Assembly (NCBI GenBank): GCA_036130055.1
Contig: JAYYOR010000045.1
Span: forward strand, 1-35,372
Source: TMED69 sp036130055
GTDB taxonomy: Bacteria; Pseudomonadota; Gammaproteobacteria; Ga0077536
DNA length: 35,372 nt
Direction: 5' to 3'
The notes under the pieces are model-generated. The model searched no databases and had not been told where the DNA came from. It worked only from the letters and a program-made list of their open reading frames with translations. Positions within the stretch are counted from its first letter, which is position 1. Each line of letters opens with the position of its first letter. Below are positions 7,910-16,570 of this stretch, piece after piece. The position numbers were made by a program, and so were the translations under genes.

Positions 7910-9228
7910 ACAAAATAGTAATAATCCTTTTTCTAATTATATTTCTACCAAAACTTTCATTTGGTGCTGACTTGATATCCATCTACGAAAAAGCAATGCA
8001 AAATGATACAATTTACAAACAAAGACAACTTGAATTCAAAGAACAAAAACATGCCGTGTCCAGAGCAAGGGCTAACCTATTCCTTCCCAAAATTGCTATC
8101 TCGGCAAGCAGAAAAAAAGTAGGGCAAGATATCAGTCTTCAATCAGCGTTTGGGGCTGGCGGTACAACCAACTTCACCACGACTCAATATCGAATCACGT
8201 TAAATCAGTCTGTTTTCGATGCTGCTAAATTCCTAAATCTCAACCAACAAAAGAAAAAGGCTAAGAAAAGACAGATATCATATCTGAACAGCCAGCAAGA
8301 GCTAATATTTAGAGTAATCGAAAGTTACCTTTTAATACTTTCGGCAGAGAATAAACTTAACTTCGCCGACAGTGAAGTTCAGTCTCTTCAAGGTCAATTA
8401 GAACGAGTTAACCAACGGTTTGAAGTTGGTTTGGTAGCTATTACAGATTTGCAGGAGGCACGAGCAGGTTTTGATAGAGCGAACGCCGAGCGTCTCAAAG
8501 CTAAAAATGAATTAGATTTAGCGATAGATAATATCAGAAAAATTACTAACCAACGGTACTCTAACTTAAGAAAAATTGATATTGATTTACCCTTGATTGC
8601 TCCTGTTCCACCAGACGTTGAGCATTGGGTAAAAAATTCATTAAAAGGCAACCTTAAAATCGCTGAGGCGCAGATTGATGAGCTAATTCAGAAAGATCAG
8701 TTGAGAAAAAGTAGAGCTCGCTATACTCCAAAACTTGAAATCGTTGGTTCTCACGGGAGTGTTGAACAAGGCGGACGGTTCGGATCATCCGAGGTAGACA
8801 ACACAGACATAGGACTACAATTAAATATTCCAATTTTTCATGGCGGAGACGCATTTTTTGAATCAAAAAAAGAAGCCGCAAATTATTCTGTAAAAAAAAT
8901 AATCACAGAAAACCAAATAAGAATTACTGAAAACAAAACCAGAGAAGCCTTTCTTGGAGTAAAAACTCAAATCGGATTGGTTCAAGCGTTCAAACAAGCG
9001 GTAAAGTCGATGCAGTTATCCTTAGATTCAATAAAAGCCGGCTATGATGTAGGGACAAGGACGACTGTTGATGTTGTAGATGCCGAGAGCAAGTTATCAG
9101 AATCAAAAAGAAATTTTTATGAAGCAATATATGGTTACATCCTTAATGTAATTCAATTGCAACATCAAGTTGGCAGCTTAGCCAGAAACGATATCGAGTA
9201 TTTTAATCGATGGCTTGAAGAAGACTGA
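7906..9228 (+). CDS. tolC: TolC-family outer membrane channel
   Basis: This is an outer membrane efflux and secretion channel: trimeric TolC spans the outer membrane and periplasm for tripartite pumps and type I secretion. The start is TTG at 7906, overlapping the previous stop. It gives a signal peptide (hydrophobic residues 4-17, cleavage likely near FGA/DLI) followed by the typical mature start ADLISIYEKAMQND. Two repeated outer-membrane-efflux halves are visible: the first carries QLERVNQRFEVGLVAITDLQEARA, and the second KAGYDVGTRTTVDVVDAESKL. At 440 residues it is close to E. coli TolC after processing. It converges on waaA with only 7 nt between the stops. No pump subunits are encoded nearby. 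Confidence 0.93.
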   Translation: MNKIVIILFLIIFLPKLSFGADLISIYEKAMQNDTIYKQRQLEFKEQKHAVSRARANLFLPKIAISASRKKVGQDISLQSAFGAGGTTNFTTTQYRITLNQSVFDAAKFLNLNQQKKKAKKRQISYLNSQQELIFRVIESYLLILSAENKLNFADSEVQSLQGQLERVNQRFEVGLVAITDLQEARAGFDRANAERLKAKNELDLAIDNIRKITNQRYSNLRKIDIDLPLIAPVPPDVEHWVKNSLKGNLKIAEAQIDELIQKDQLRKSRARYTPKLEIVGSHGSVEQGGRFGSSEVDNTDIGLQLNIPIFHGGDAFFESKKEAANYSVKKIITENQIRITENKTREAFLGVKTQIGLVQAFKQAVKSMQLSLDSIKAGYDVGTRTTVDVVDAESKLSESKRNFYEAIYGYILNVIQLQHQVGSLARNDIEYFNRWLEED

Positions 9229-9235
9229 AAACGAG

Positions 9236-10483
9236 TCAATTAGAGTAATCCAGAATTTCCAATGTTTTTTTAACCCCACCTTTCTCCGAAAGTATGAAAT
9301 TTCTACAATTAAATTTTATCTTTTCAGTACAATTTTTTGATATTAAAAGGTTCGAAATCGCTGAAGACAATTCTTTCGAATTGTTCACAATAAACAATAT
9401 CCCCCTTTTCTCCATGGAGTGGACTTCATACTGAAAGTTCTCTATGTGCGGACCCACAATCACCGGAACTCCAAAATATGCTGGCTCAACTACATTATGG
9501 CAACCTTTTTCCTCGAAACTACCGCCTACGAATGCAACTCTAGCTTTTGAATAAAAATAGTTTAAAACACCAAATCTATCAACTATCAGACCATCTTTCG
9601 CAGTGTTATCAATTAATATTTGACTAAGAGTTGTGACTTTTAGGCCGGCCCCCGAGTATTTTTTTACAATGGATTGGGAATTTTGGATGTAACGCGGAGC
9701 TTGAACAATAAATAACTCTTTAAATGATTTTTGCAGAATTTTAGTAACTTCTAATATCTTGCTATCCTCTTCTGGATGAGTACTCCCAAAAACCACAATC
9801 TTTTTATGCCTAAACAACTTATCTAATTTTTTTATTAACTCGGTCTCCAAATTAAAACTGGGTTTTACGTCAAACTTCATATTACCCGATACAAAAACGG
9901 AAGACTTTTTTAAGCCTAAATCTTCAAATCTTTCGGCATAAAGTTGGTTCTGGCAAATAACTTTGTCAAATGATAACAGCATATCCCCTAAATTTTTTGG
10001 TAAATTAGATAAACGACGAAATGTTCGAGACGAAAGTCTTCCGTTTATCAAACTTATCTTAATATTATTTTTTTTGCAAAAAAACAAAAGATTCGGCCAT
10101 AATTCTACTTCTGTAATTATTACGGCCTTTGGGCGAAAATATTTAACAAATCGACTTATAACAAATGTTAGATCCACAGGGAAGAAAACATTTTCCACGG
10201 AGTCCCCTAAATAGCGCCTACAAGTTTCTGACCCACTTATTGTGCCTGTTGTGAGGACAATCTTTTCTCCTTTATTCAATAATAGTTTAACCAAAGGAAT
10301 CACAGAGATCACCTCCCCAACCGAGACGGCATGAAGCCATAAACAATTTTCATAAGGATATCGGGATCTAAAATAGCAAGCTAGACGCTCTAAAATTCGA
10401 AGCCCCTCTCTACGATATATTCCCTTTGCGAGTACGTATGGTATAAATAAAAAGTATATTAGCGAGTAGAGTCTAATCAACAT
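9236..10483 (-). CDS. waaA: 3-deoxy-D-manno-octulosonic acid (Kdo) transferase
   Basis: WaaA (KdtA) transfers Kdo from CMP-Kdo to lipid IVA on the cytoplasmic face of the inner membrane, the first step of LPS core assembly. The 415-residue protein has an N-terminal membrane anchor, then LWLHAVSVGEV, ITEVELWPNLLFFC and INGRLSSRTFRR. The second GT-B half carries VFGSTHPEED, FVGGSFEEKGCHNVVEPAYFG and GPHIENF. All are standard family blocks. It overlaps the 3' end of hldD by 11 nt, at the end of a unit devoted to inner-core LPS. The order hldE-hldD-waaA joins heptose precursor supply with Kdo transfer. Confidence 0.95.
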   Translation of the reverse strand: MLIRLYSLIYFLFIPYVLAKGIYRREGLRILERLACYFRSRYPYENCLWLHAVSVGEVISVIPLVKLLLNKGEKIVLTTGTISGSETCRRYLGDSVENVFFPVDLTFVISRFVKYFRPKAVIITEVELWPNLLFFCKKNNIKISLINGRLSSRTFRRLSNLPKNLGDMLLSFDKVICQNQLYAERFEDLGLKKSSVFVSGNMKFDVKPSFNLETELIKKLDKLFRHKKIVVFGSTHPEEDSKILEVTKILQKSFKELFIVQAPRYIQNSQSIVKKYSGAGLKVTTLSQILIDNTAKDGLIVDRFGVLNYFYSKARVAFVGGSFEEKGCHNVVEPAYFGVPVIVGPHIENFQYEVHSMEKRGILFIVNNSKELSSAISNLLISKNCTEKIKFNCRNFILSEKGGVKKTLEILDYSN

Positions 10484-11417
10484 TAAGCCAATTCAAATAG
10501 GATTTTATGCCTTCTTCTATGCTTTTAAACTTTCGCTTGTATCCCAAAGAAATTGTCTTGGCAGAATCTGCACAGGTATAAGGCTGATAGAACGGATGCA
10601 GTTTTTTTGGAAATTCTACGTACTCGATCATCCCTTTTCCGTGCCATTCAATTACTAAACTTGCAACCTCATTAAAAGAGCGAGCAACTCCTGTTCCACA
10701 ATTGTAGATTCCAGAATCTTTGGCATCTAGATTAGACAACCAAACGGTTAGATTAACTGCGTCACCTACTTCGACAAAATCACGATGATGCTCACCATCT
10801 AAAAAACCATGTGAACCTTTAAAAATTTTTATACGGCCATCGCGAACAACTTGTTTATTAAAGTGAAAAATTACACTTGCCATTTCTTTTTTATGTTCCT
10901 CATGGCTCCCATATACATTAAAGTATCTCAAACCGCACACTAATGAATCAAACTTTTTCAAATTCGAACGAACGTAATTATCAAACAATAATTTCGAGAA
11001 TCCATAAATATTAAGAGGTCTTTCATTAATTGAATGTTCTCTTGTCTGTTTGTTTCTGCCGTAAACAGAGGCGCTAGATGCGTAAATAAATGGTATTTTT
11101 TTTGTCGCACATGAATTCAAAAGTTGCTTTGAGAAACTGTAATTTCGCTGCATGATCAGTTCACCGTTCCACTCAGTCGTATCACTACAGGCTCCTAAGT
11201 GGAAAATTTTGTCGACTTTGCTCTGGCGAATGAAATCACAGAGCTCATCTGGAGCAACAAAGTCGTTGATTTTTAGATGACTAATATTTGAGACCTGATA
11301 TCCATTTTTTAAAAAATCCGACAATACTATGTTTTTATAACCAAGTCGATTTAGGCTTTCTATCAGATTGGAACCTATAAATCCGGCTCCACCTGTAACA
11401 ATGATCACTTCGTTCAT
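10473..11417 (-). CDS. hldD: ADP-L-glycero-D-manno-heptose 6-epimerase
   Basis: HldD converts ADP-D,D-heptose to ADP-L,D-heptose, the donor used for the LPS inner core. It is an extended short-chain dehydrogenase with the NADP loop TGGAGFIG (8-15), the SSASVYG strand (114-120) and the catalytic YxxxK at Tyr138/Lys142. HldD-specific text includes YGSHEEHKKEMASVIFHF and FLDGEHHRDFVEVGD. The 314-residue length matches. It begins one base after the hldE stop and overlaps waaA, so the three enzymes are almost certainly made from one message. Confidence 0.96.
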   Translation of the reverse strand: MNEVIIVTGGAGFIGSNLIESLNRLGYKNIVLSDFLKNGYQVSNISHLKINDFVAPDELCDFIRQSKVDKIFHLGACSDTTEWNGELIMQRNYSFSKQLLNSCATKKIPFIYASSASVYGRNKQTREHSINERPLNIYGFSKLLFDNYVRSNLKKFDSLVCGLRYFNVYGSHEEHKKEMASVIFHFNKQVVRDGRIKIFKGSHGFLDGEHHRDFVEVGDAVNLTVWLSNLDAKDSGIYNCGTGVARSFNEVASLVIEWHGKGMIEYVEFPKKLHPFYQPYTCADSAKTISLGYKRKFKSIEEGIKSYLNWLNVD

Positions 11418-11418
11418 A

Positions 11419-12834
11419 TCATTTATCTTGGAGATTCATTTTTTTTATAAGCTTTGAGGTAGAGTTTTCAGGGTAAAAACCTAGGGATCTTACCTCTCCC
11501 CCGTTTCCTATAATATAATCGTATCCGACTATATCTTCTTCTCTGTAGTCACCCCCTTTTACAAGGACGTCGGGCTGTATAGATTTAATTAAATCCATGG
11601 GATTATCTTCTTTAAATTCAATCACAAAATCAACCGATGAAAGGGCACATAAAACATTTGCTCTATCCTTAAAATTATTTATTGGTCGCCGAGGACCTTT
11701 TTGGCGTCTCACCGAAGCATCCGAATTTATACCTACAACCAAGATATCGCCTAACTCACTCGACTCTTTCAGATATTTAACATGGCCAGCGTGAATAATA
11801 TCAAAACATCCGTTAGTAAAAACAATTTTTTTTCCTTGCGCTCTGAGATTTTTACAAAAAGCTACCAAAGGTTCTATTTCTTGAAACATTTTATAAATAT
11901 CGTTTTTAAAAGCCCACTCCAACTCATAAGGTTCTATTATTGCTGCTCCCATCTTCTTGACTACCATACCAGCAGCAGTGTTTGCAATATCGGTAGCTTC
12001 CTCCATCTTATAATCTGAAGAGGCCATGGCTACTGCCATGACTGCGCAAACCGTGTCGCCAGCTCCCGTAACATCATAAACATCAGATGCCTGAGCTTTG
12101 ATATGATAACTATGACCAGCTGAATTGACCAGCGACATCCCTTCTGACCCTCTGGTTACTAGTAAATAATTAATGTTTAGATTATTGATGAGCTCAAGGG
12201 CTTTTTTTTCAAGCACCTCTAAATCATTACACTTACCTACAACTGTCTCGAATTCTTTTTTATTAGGGGTTATTAATGTGGCTCCTGTATATTTTTCAAA
12301 ATTATCACCTTTTGGGTCTATTACAATAGGAACGTCTTCTAAATTACAAATATTTATTATTTCTCGAATCGAAAGTAAAGCGCCTTTTCCATAATCAGAC
12401 GCTACAATCAAATCACTCTTATTAATAATTCCCTGGAATTCTGAGACCAGCTGATTGCTAGCTTCTTGAGAAAATTTTTGCTCGAAATCTAATCGGAGCA
12501 ACTGTTGACCTTGTGCTAAAATTCTACTTTTTACGATAGTTCGGCAATCTGCCTTAATAAAATTTAGTTTTATAGCTTCGCTTAGCGCCAATTTTTGTAT
12601 AATTCCAGATTCTTCGTCGTCCCCAACAACCCCCATAAGAGTTACATCAGCACCTAAACGTACGGCGTTTCTCGCAACGTTTCCAGCTCCTCCCAATTTT
12701 TCAACTTCCTTTACAACATTAACTATCGGAACAGGAGCTTCGGGAGAAATTCGATTACTTTCTCCAAACAGGTATCTATCTAAGATCACATCTCCGATAA
12801 CTGTAATTCGGGATTTTTTAAAAAAATTTTGCAT
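11419..12834 (-). CDS. hldE: Bifunctional D-glycero-beta-D-manno-heptose-7-phosphate kinase / heptose 1-phosphate adenylyltransferase
   Basis: HldE catalyses two steps of ADP-heptose synthesis. The N-terminal PfkB/ribokinase domain shows GGAGNVARN at 48-56, DPKGDNFEKY, and the catalytic DVTGAGDTV in the second third. The C-terminal cytidylyltransferase-like domain begins near residue 335 with FTNGCFDIIHAGH and has KGGDYREEDIVG later. At 471 residues both domains are complete, unlike species that split them into hldA and hldC. It lies 11 nt after dsbC and one base before hldD. Together with hldD and waaA it indicates a heptose-containing LPS. Confidence 0.97.
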   Translation of the reverse strand: MQNFFKKSRITVIGDVILDRYLFGESNRISPEAPVPIVNVVKEVEKLGGAGNVARNAVRLGADVTLMGVVGDDEESGIIQKLALSEAIKLNFIKADCRTIVKSRILAQGQQLLRLDFEQKFSQEASNQLVSEFQGIINKSDLIVASDYGKGALLSIREIINICNLEDVPIVIDPKGDNFEKYTGATLITPNKKEFETVVGKCNDLEVLEKKALELINNLNINYLLVTRGSEGMSLVNSAGHSYHIKAQASDVYDVTGAGDTVCAVMAVAMASSDYKMEEATDIANTAAGMVVKKMGAAIIEPYELEWAFKNDIYKMFQEIEPLVAFCKNLRAQGKKIVFTNGCFDIIHAGHVKYLKESSELGDILVVGINSDASVRRQKGPRRPINNFKDRANVLCALSSVDFVIEFKEDNPMDLIKSIQPDVLVKGGDYREEDIVGYDYIIGNGGEVRSLGFYPENSTSKLIKKMNLQDK

Positions 12835-12845
12835 TTAATTTTTCC

Positions 12846-13619
12846 TTAATCACCGTTCACTTTGCTTGCAAAAAGGGTTTGCTTAATGTCTTTTGCTGTC
12901 ACAAAACCACCTAGTAGTATTCCGTCTTCATTATAAACAGTAGGCGTACCGGTAAGCTCCATATCTAAACCCAATTTATAGTGCTCATTAATTGGGTTTT
13001 TACATTTCTTATTTGGTATGTTCTTCCCTTCTTTAACTTTTCTCAAAGCATTGTTTCTATCAGAAGCGCACCAAACAGATACCATTTTTTCATACGTTTT
13101 TCCTCTTTGACCTGCTCTTGGAAAAGCCAAATAATGAACATTAATACCCATCCCATTTAGATCACTAACTTCTTTGTGAAATTTTCGACAATACCCACAG
13201 TCTACATCCGTAAAAACATAAACGTTCTTGTTATCTGGCACTGTATTTTTGGCCAGAAAAGATATGGTCGTTTTTTTATCAATGGATGATAGGGCCGTAG
13301 CTCTTAGGTTCTGCTTGATTGAAAGAGTAATATTTTCGCCATTAGAGGTGCTATAAAAATCACCTTTAAATACGAATTTGAGATCACCTGTCAGATAAAT
13401 GACCTGCATTCCAAACGACACTGAATAAATCCCTGCAATGTCTGTCTTTTTAACCGAATAAGCAAATTCAGGACCGATAGACTCCTTCAGAAATGAGTTA
13501 ATCTTTTTAATATTATGGTAGTCATCGCTTTTCTCCTCATGATTTAGTTCAGCATAAATGTTTATTGAGAATAACAGTAAAGCTAAAAGTTTAAAATTTA
13601 TGTCCGTTTTCAATTTCAT
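12846..13619 (-). CDS. dsbC: Periplasmic disulfide isomerase DsbC
   Basis: DsbC reshuffles wrong disulfides in periplasmic proteins and is kept reduced by DsbD. The 257-residue precursor has a signal peptide (hydrophobic residues 9-22, likely cut near IYA/EL). An N-terminal dimerisation domain is followed by the thioredoxin-fold domain with the redox motif CGYC at 141-144, the exact DsbC motif. The cis-Pro loop is seen in GTPTVYNEDG, and a second Cys pair (WCASDR, NKKCKNP) matches the structural disulfide of the family. It starts 2 nt after xerD, the same xerD-dsbC neighbourhood as in E. coli, though recJ does not follow here. Confidence 0.94.
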   Translation of the reverse strand: MKLKTDINFKLLALLLFSINIYAELNHEEKSDDYHNIKKINSFLKESIGPEFAYSVKKTDIAGIYSVSFGMQVIYLTGDLKFVFKGDFYSTSNGENITLSIKQNLRATALSSIDKKTTISFLAKNTVPDNKNVYVFTDVDCGYCRKFHKEVSDLNGMGINVHYLAFPRAGQRGKTYEKMVSVWCASDRNNALRKVKEGKNIPNKKCKNPINEHYKLGLDMELTGTPTVYNEDGILLGGFVTAKDIKQTLFASKVNGD

Positions 13620-13621
13620 GG

Positions 13622-14518
13622 TTATCCTCGAGGATGGTGAATACTATGAATTTTTTTTAATCTTGCTGTAGCAACATGGGTATAAATCTGAGTAGTAGAA
13701 ATACTCGTGTGACCAAGAAGGGACTGGACTACTCGAAGATCAGCATTATGATTAATTAAATGGGTGGCGAAGCAATGACGAATAGTATGAGGAGATATAG
13801 ATAAATAAATACCTGATTTTTTTGCATATTTTTTTACGATGTGCCAAAAGGTTTGGCGGGTCATCTGTCTGCCCCTCAGGGAAACAAAAACTAAATCGTT
13901 TGAGCGGTTGCCTAAAAGTTGTTTTCTTGCCTCTTTATAGTAGGTTCTTACCCATTCACTCGCCTCAGCCCCTAAAGGAACGAGCCTTTCTCTTGAGCCC
14001 TTACCTATAACCCTTATCAAACCCTGTTGCAGATTCACATCAGAATATTTTAGGCCTATTAATTCCGTAGTTCGTAGACCGGATGCATAAAGAACTTCAA
14101 GCATGGCCCGATCTCGGATACCGATATGAGTCGACAAATCAGGCGCGGTTATCAAACTTTCAACTTCAGACTCGCTTAGAACCTGCGGTAAATATCTGGA
14201 TTTTCTATAACTTGGCAAGTCTATCGAAGGATCTTTTGCGATTAGACCTTCCCTATGGAGATATTTATAAAAACGACGTATTGATGCCATTTTTCTGGAG
14301 ACAGTCTGTCTAGAATCTTTGCCTAAAGCCGCTAGAAAATCTTTTAGATTATCTGCTCTTGCTCTTTTTAAATCCAACTTTATTTCGGTAAGATAAGCCG
14401 AGAGGCCGCTAATATCGCTGTTGTAGGCTACTAACGTATTTTTAGCTAACCCTGATTGGAGCCACAAGTCTTCAATAAATTTTTCGATCAAGTTTTTATC
14501 ACATGAGACGCTTTTCAT
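13622..14518 (-). CDS. xerD: Site-specific tyrosine recombinase XerD
   Basis: XerD acts with XerC at dif to resolve chromosome dimers during FtsK-driven segregation. The 298-residue protein has the N-terminal core-binding SAM-like domain and the catalytic domain with all tyrosine-recombinase residues: Arg149, Lys173, His244, Arg247, His270 and nucleophile Tyr279. Length and the dsbC neighbour favour XerD over XerC. It begins a tightly spaced unit with dsbC, hldE, hldD and waaA. There is no integrase-like cargo or repeat around it, so this is the housekeeping copy and not a mobile element. Confidence 0.94.
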   Translation of the reverse strand: MKSVSCDKNLIEKFIEDLWLQSGLAKNTLVAYNSDISGLSAYLTEIKLDLKRARADNLKDFLAALGKDSRQTVSRKMASIRRFYKYLHREGLIAKDPSIDLPSYRKSRYLPQVLSESEVESLITAPDLSTHIGIRDRAMLEVLYASGLRTTELIGLKYSDVNLQQGLIRVIGKGSRERLVPLGAEASEWVRTYYKEARKQLLGNRSNDLVFVSLRGRQMTRQTFWHIVKKYAKKSGIYLSISPHTIRHCFATHLINHNADLRVVQSLLGHTSISTTQIYTHVATARLKKIHSIHHPRG

Positions 14519-14562
14519 AAGAACGGCCTTAATTCATATTCAAGTAAAAATATCCCGATTGA

Positions 14563-14591
14563 ATCACAGCTCTTTAAAAACTCTTTGTTAA
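14563..14591 (-). promoter_or_regulatory. Weak candidate promoter for xerD-dsbC-hldE-hldD-waaA
   Basis: In the 98-nt gap after rplS the minus strand has TTAACA (14586-14591), a 17-nt spacer and TGTGAT (14563-14568). Each box matches consensus at four or five of six positions. The gap is the largest break between rplS and waaA, so a promoter here would make sense, but I saw no terminator for the rplS message and read-through is also possible. Confidence 0.3.
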
Positions 14592-14616
14592 CATGCAGCC
14601 AAGAAACGCCAATAGT

Positions 14617-14967
14617 TTATTTTTTTAATTTTTCTTTAATTCGTGCCGATTTTCCACTTCTCTCTCTCATGTAGTAAAGCTTTGCTCTTCGAACAGCACC
14701 TCTCCTTTTTATTTCGATACTATGGATAAGAGGGCTATGGGTTTGAAAAACCCTTTCAACCCCTTCACCATGGGAGATTTTTCGGACTGTAAAAGAAGAA
14801 TTTAGACCACGCCTTCTAACCACAATAATAATGCCTTCAAAGTTTTGTAACCGTTCCCGATTACCCTCCTTAACCTTTACCTGAACCGCGACTGTGTCAC
14901 CACTAGATAAATCCGGGATATCAGATTTCAACTGATTTTTTTCAATATCGGTAATAATTAAACTCAT
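14617..14967 (-). CDS. rplS: 50S ribosomal protein L19
   Basis: L19 lies at the 30S-50S interface. I chose the ATG at 14967, which gives 116 residues beginning MSLIITDIEKNQ, close to E. coli L19 (115), and has a good Shine-Dalgarno (GAAGGG) seven bases upstream. The longer open frame to 15018 adds 17 residues without family similarity. Standard blocks are VKVKEGNRERLQNFEGIIIV, FTVRKISHGEGVERVFQTHSP and KRRGAVRRAKLYYMRERSGK. It ends the rpsP-rimM-trmD-rplS group, as in E. coli. Confidence 0.97.
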   Translation of the reverse strand: MSLIITDIEKNQLKSDIPDLSSGDTVAVQVKVKEGNRERLQNFEGIIIVVRRRGLNSSFTVRKISHGEGVERVFQTHSPLIHSIEIKRRGAVRRAKLYYMRERSGKSARIKEKLKK

Positions 14968-15038
14968 ATTTTTCCCTTCAAGCGTTTGACTGAAAGAACT
15001 ATACCATAAATCTACCAACTCACAATCCGTTTAGGAAC

Positions 15039-15773
15039 TTATTGTTTGTTAATTTCAAAAAAATACCTTTCCATAATTAATTTATCAGCAGTTGACAGCT
15101 CATTTAATTTCAATAAATCCGGCCGCTTGTTGAATGTGTTTATCAGCCTTTGTTCTCTACGCCATTCTTTAATAGCTAAGTGATTGCCTGAAAGTAAGAC
15201 TTTGGGAACCTTTTTACCGAGCCATGTTCTTGGTTTCGTAAAATGGGGATGATCTAATAGCTCTCCAGAAAAGGATTCATCTAGCAGTGAATCCGCATCT
15301 CCCAAGACACCTGGCAGATATCTAACTATGCCCTCAATCATCATAAATGCTGGCGCTTCACCACCATTTGTAACAAAATCACCGACTGAAACTTCCTCAT
15401 CTATCACCATACTTATTCGCTCGTCAAAACCTTCGTATCTTCCGGCTATTAAAATTAAACTATCCAGTTCAGCGAGTAATTTAACTTGCTTTTGGTCCAG
15501 CTTTTTTCCTTGTGGTGATAATAGCATTACTTTATTCTGGCCAGACTTTTTAACATTCATTGCGTCGAGTGCTAACTTTACCGGATCAGCCTTTACAACC
15601 ATACCGGGACCTCCACCAAAAGACGTATGATCAACTTGTCCATTTTCACAAAAATCCCTAAGATCGACGGCTTCAACATTGACTAAACCTTCCGAAATGG
15701 ATTTTTTTATTATTCCGTATTTTAAAAAATCTTTTATAAGTTCAGGAAACAAGGTAAGTACTATTATTTGCAT
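15039..15773 (-). CDS. trmD: tRNA (guanine-N1-)-methyltransferase TrmD
   Basis: TrmD methylates G37 next to the anticodon to prevent +1 frameshifting. The 244-residue protein shows the SPOUT trefoil-knot SAM site: LLSPQGKKLDQ, LIAGRYEGFDERI and VGDFVTNGGEAPAFMMIEG. The C-terminal tRNA-binding part contains LLSGNHLAIKEWRREQRL. The N-terminal VDLRDFCENGQVDHTSFGGGPGMV is the substrate guanine loop. It lies 3 nt after rimM and 71 nt before the chosen rplS start. No missing residues were seen. Confidence 0.97.
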   Translation of the reverse strand: MQIIVLTLFPELIKDFLKYGIIKKSISEGLVNVEAVDLRDFCENGQVDHTSFGGGPGMVVKADPVKLALDAMNVKKSGQNKVMLLSPQGKKLDQKQVKLLAELDSLILIAGRYEGFDERISMVIDEEVSVGDFVTNGGEAPAFMMIEGIVRYLPGVLGDADSLLDESFSGELLDHPHFTKPRTWLGKKVPKVLLSGNHLAIKEWRREQRLINTFNKRPDLLKLNELSTADKLIMERYFFEINKQ

Positions 15774-15776
15774 TTT

Positions 15777-16277
15777 TTACCATCCTGCTTCCCATTCAAC
15801 TGTAATTGTTTTTGCAATTCTATCTACATCCTTGACGTAATGATCCAGTACAAAGGGAATGAAGAACTCTTTGTAGCCAACAATCCTCATAACATCCTTA
15901 CCTCCGGTTTCGATTAATTCAACGACCTTTCCAAATTCAAATTTTTCTTCATTATTTACTTGGTAACCTATCAATTCATTCCAATAAAACTCTCCCTCCA
16001 ATAAGGGGGGTAATTGATTTTTTCCAACAAACAGATACTTGTTCGCAAGCTGCTGTGCAATGGTTCGATCACTAATTCGATCAAATTTTACAAGAAAGAT
16101 GTTTTGATAACTATGAAATTTATCGACACGAAGCAAAATTGAATCTTCGTTCTCAAATAATACAAGAGGAGAGAATTTGAAGATATTTTCGCTAGGGTTA
16201 GTAAAAGATTTCAATCTAACAAGCCCACTTAAGCCGTGAGGAGTTAAAATTTTTCCTGCGCGTATAAAAGAATTCAC
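15777..16277 (-). CDS. rimM: 16S rRNA processing protein RimM
   Basis: RimM assists late maturation of the 30S head around S19. The 166-residue protein starts with GTG at 16277. Its N-terminal RimM domain shows AGKILTPHGLSGLVRLKSFT, and the C-terminal PRC-barrel domain shows EFYWNELIGYQV and ends with the family signature FIPFVLDHYVKDVDRIAKTI. It lies 37 nt after rpsP and 3 nt before trmD. There is nothing unusual apart from the GTG start. Confidence 0.94.
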   Translation of the reverse strand: MNSFIRAGKILTPHGLSGLVRLKSFTNPSENIFKFSPLVLFENEDSILLRVDKFHSYQNIFLVKFDRISDRTIAQQLANKYLFVGKNQLPPLLEGEFYWNELIGYQVNNEEKFEFGKVVELIETGGKDVMRIVGYKEFFIPFVLDHYVKDVDRIAKTITVEWEAGW

Positions 16278-16314
16278 CAGAAAAATATGCCTGCTGTTTT
16301 AATAACCTCGGGTC

Positions 16315-16560
16315 TTAACCCTCAGAGGACGTCGTAACAATTTTTTTTACCCTGTCAGAGGGTTGAGCCCCAACCGACAGCCAGTAATTATACCTTTCGC
16401 TGTCGTACTTGAGTTGGGTCTCTTTGCTTTCAGCGAATGGGTTATAGAATCCAATGCGTTCAATATGTTTGCCGTCTCTGGCACGCCGATGGTCAGCTAC
16501 AACAATGTGATAGAAGGGTTTTTTTCTTGCTCCACCTCGAGATAATCTTATAGTAACCAT
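16315..16560 (-). CDS. rpsP: 30S ribosomal protein S16
   Basis: S16 is a small-subunit assembly protein in the 5' domain of 16S rRNA. The 81-residue sequence carries TIRLSRGGARKKPFYHIVVA and RIGFYNPF near the N terminus, both family hallmarks, with length equal to E. coli S16 (82). It starts only 10 nt after the pnp stop. In E. coli rpsP follows ffh at a distant locus, so here the rpsP-rimM-trmD-rplS group seems attached to the end of the rpsO-pnp unit. No separate promoter fits in the gap. Confidence 0.96.
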   Translation of the reverse strand: MVTIRLSRGGARKKPFYHIVVADHRRARDGKHIERIGFYNPFAESKETQLKYDSERYNYWLSVGAQPSDRVKKIVTTSSEG

Positions 16561-16570
16561 AGTCTTGTTC

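Noticed and set aside
13622..14518. Tyrosine recombinase as a sign of an integrated element
   Set aside because: All features and the dsbC neighbour fit housekeeping XerD. There is no tRNA-end duplication, cargo or compositional change.
14569..14580. GCTCTTTAAAAA on the plus strand, resembling the boxA antitermination element of rRNA leaders
   Set aside because: Nothing on the plus strand is transcribed here and no rRNA gene is in the window, so a chance match in AT-rich DNA is more likely.
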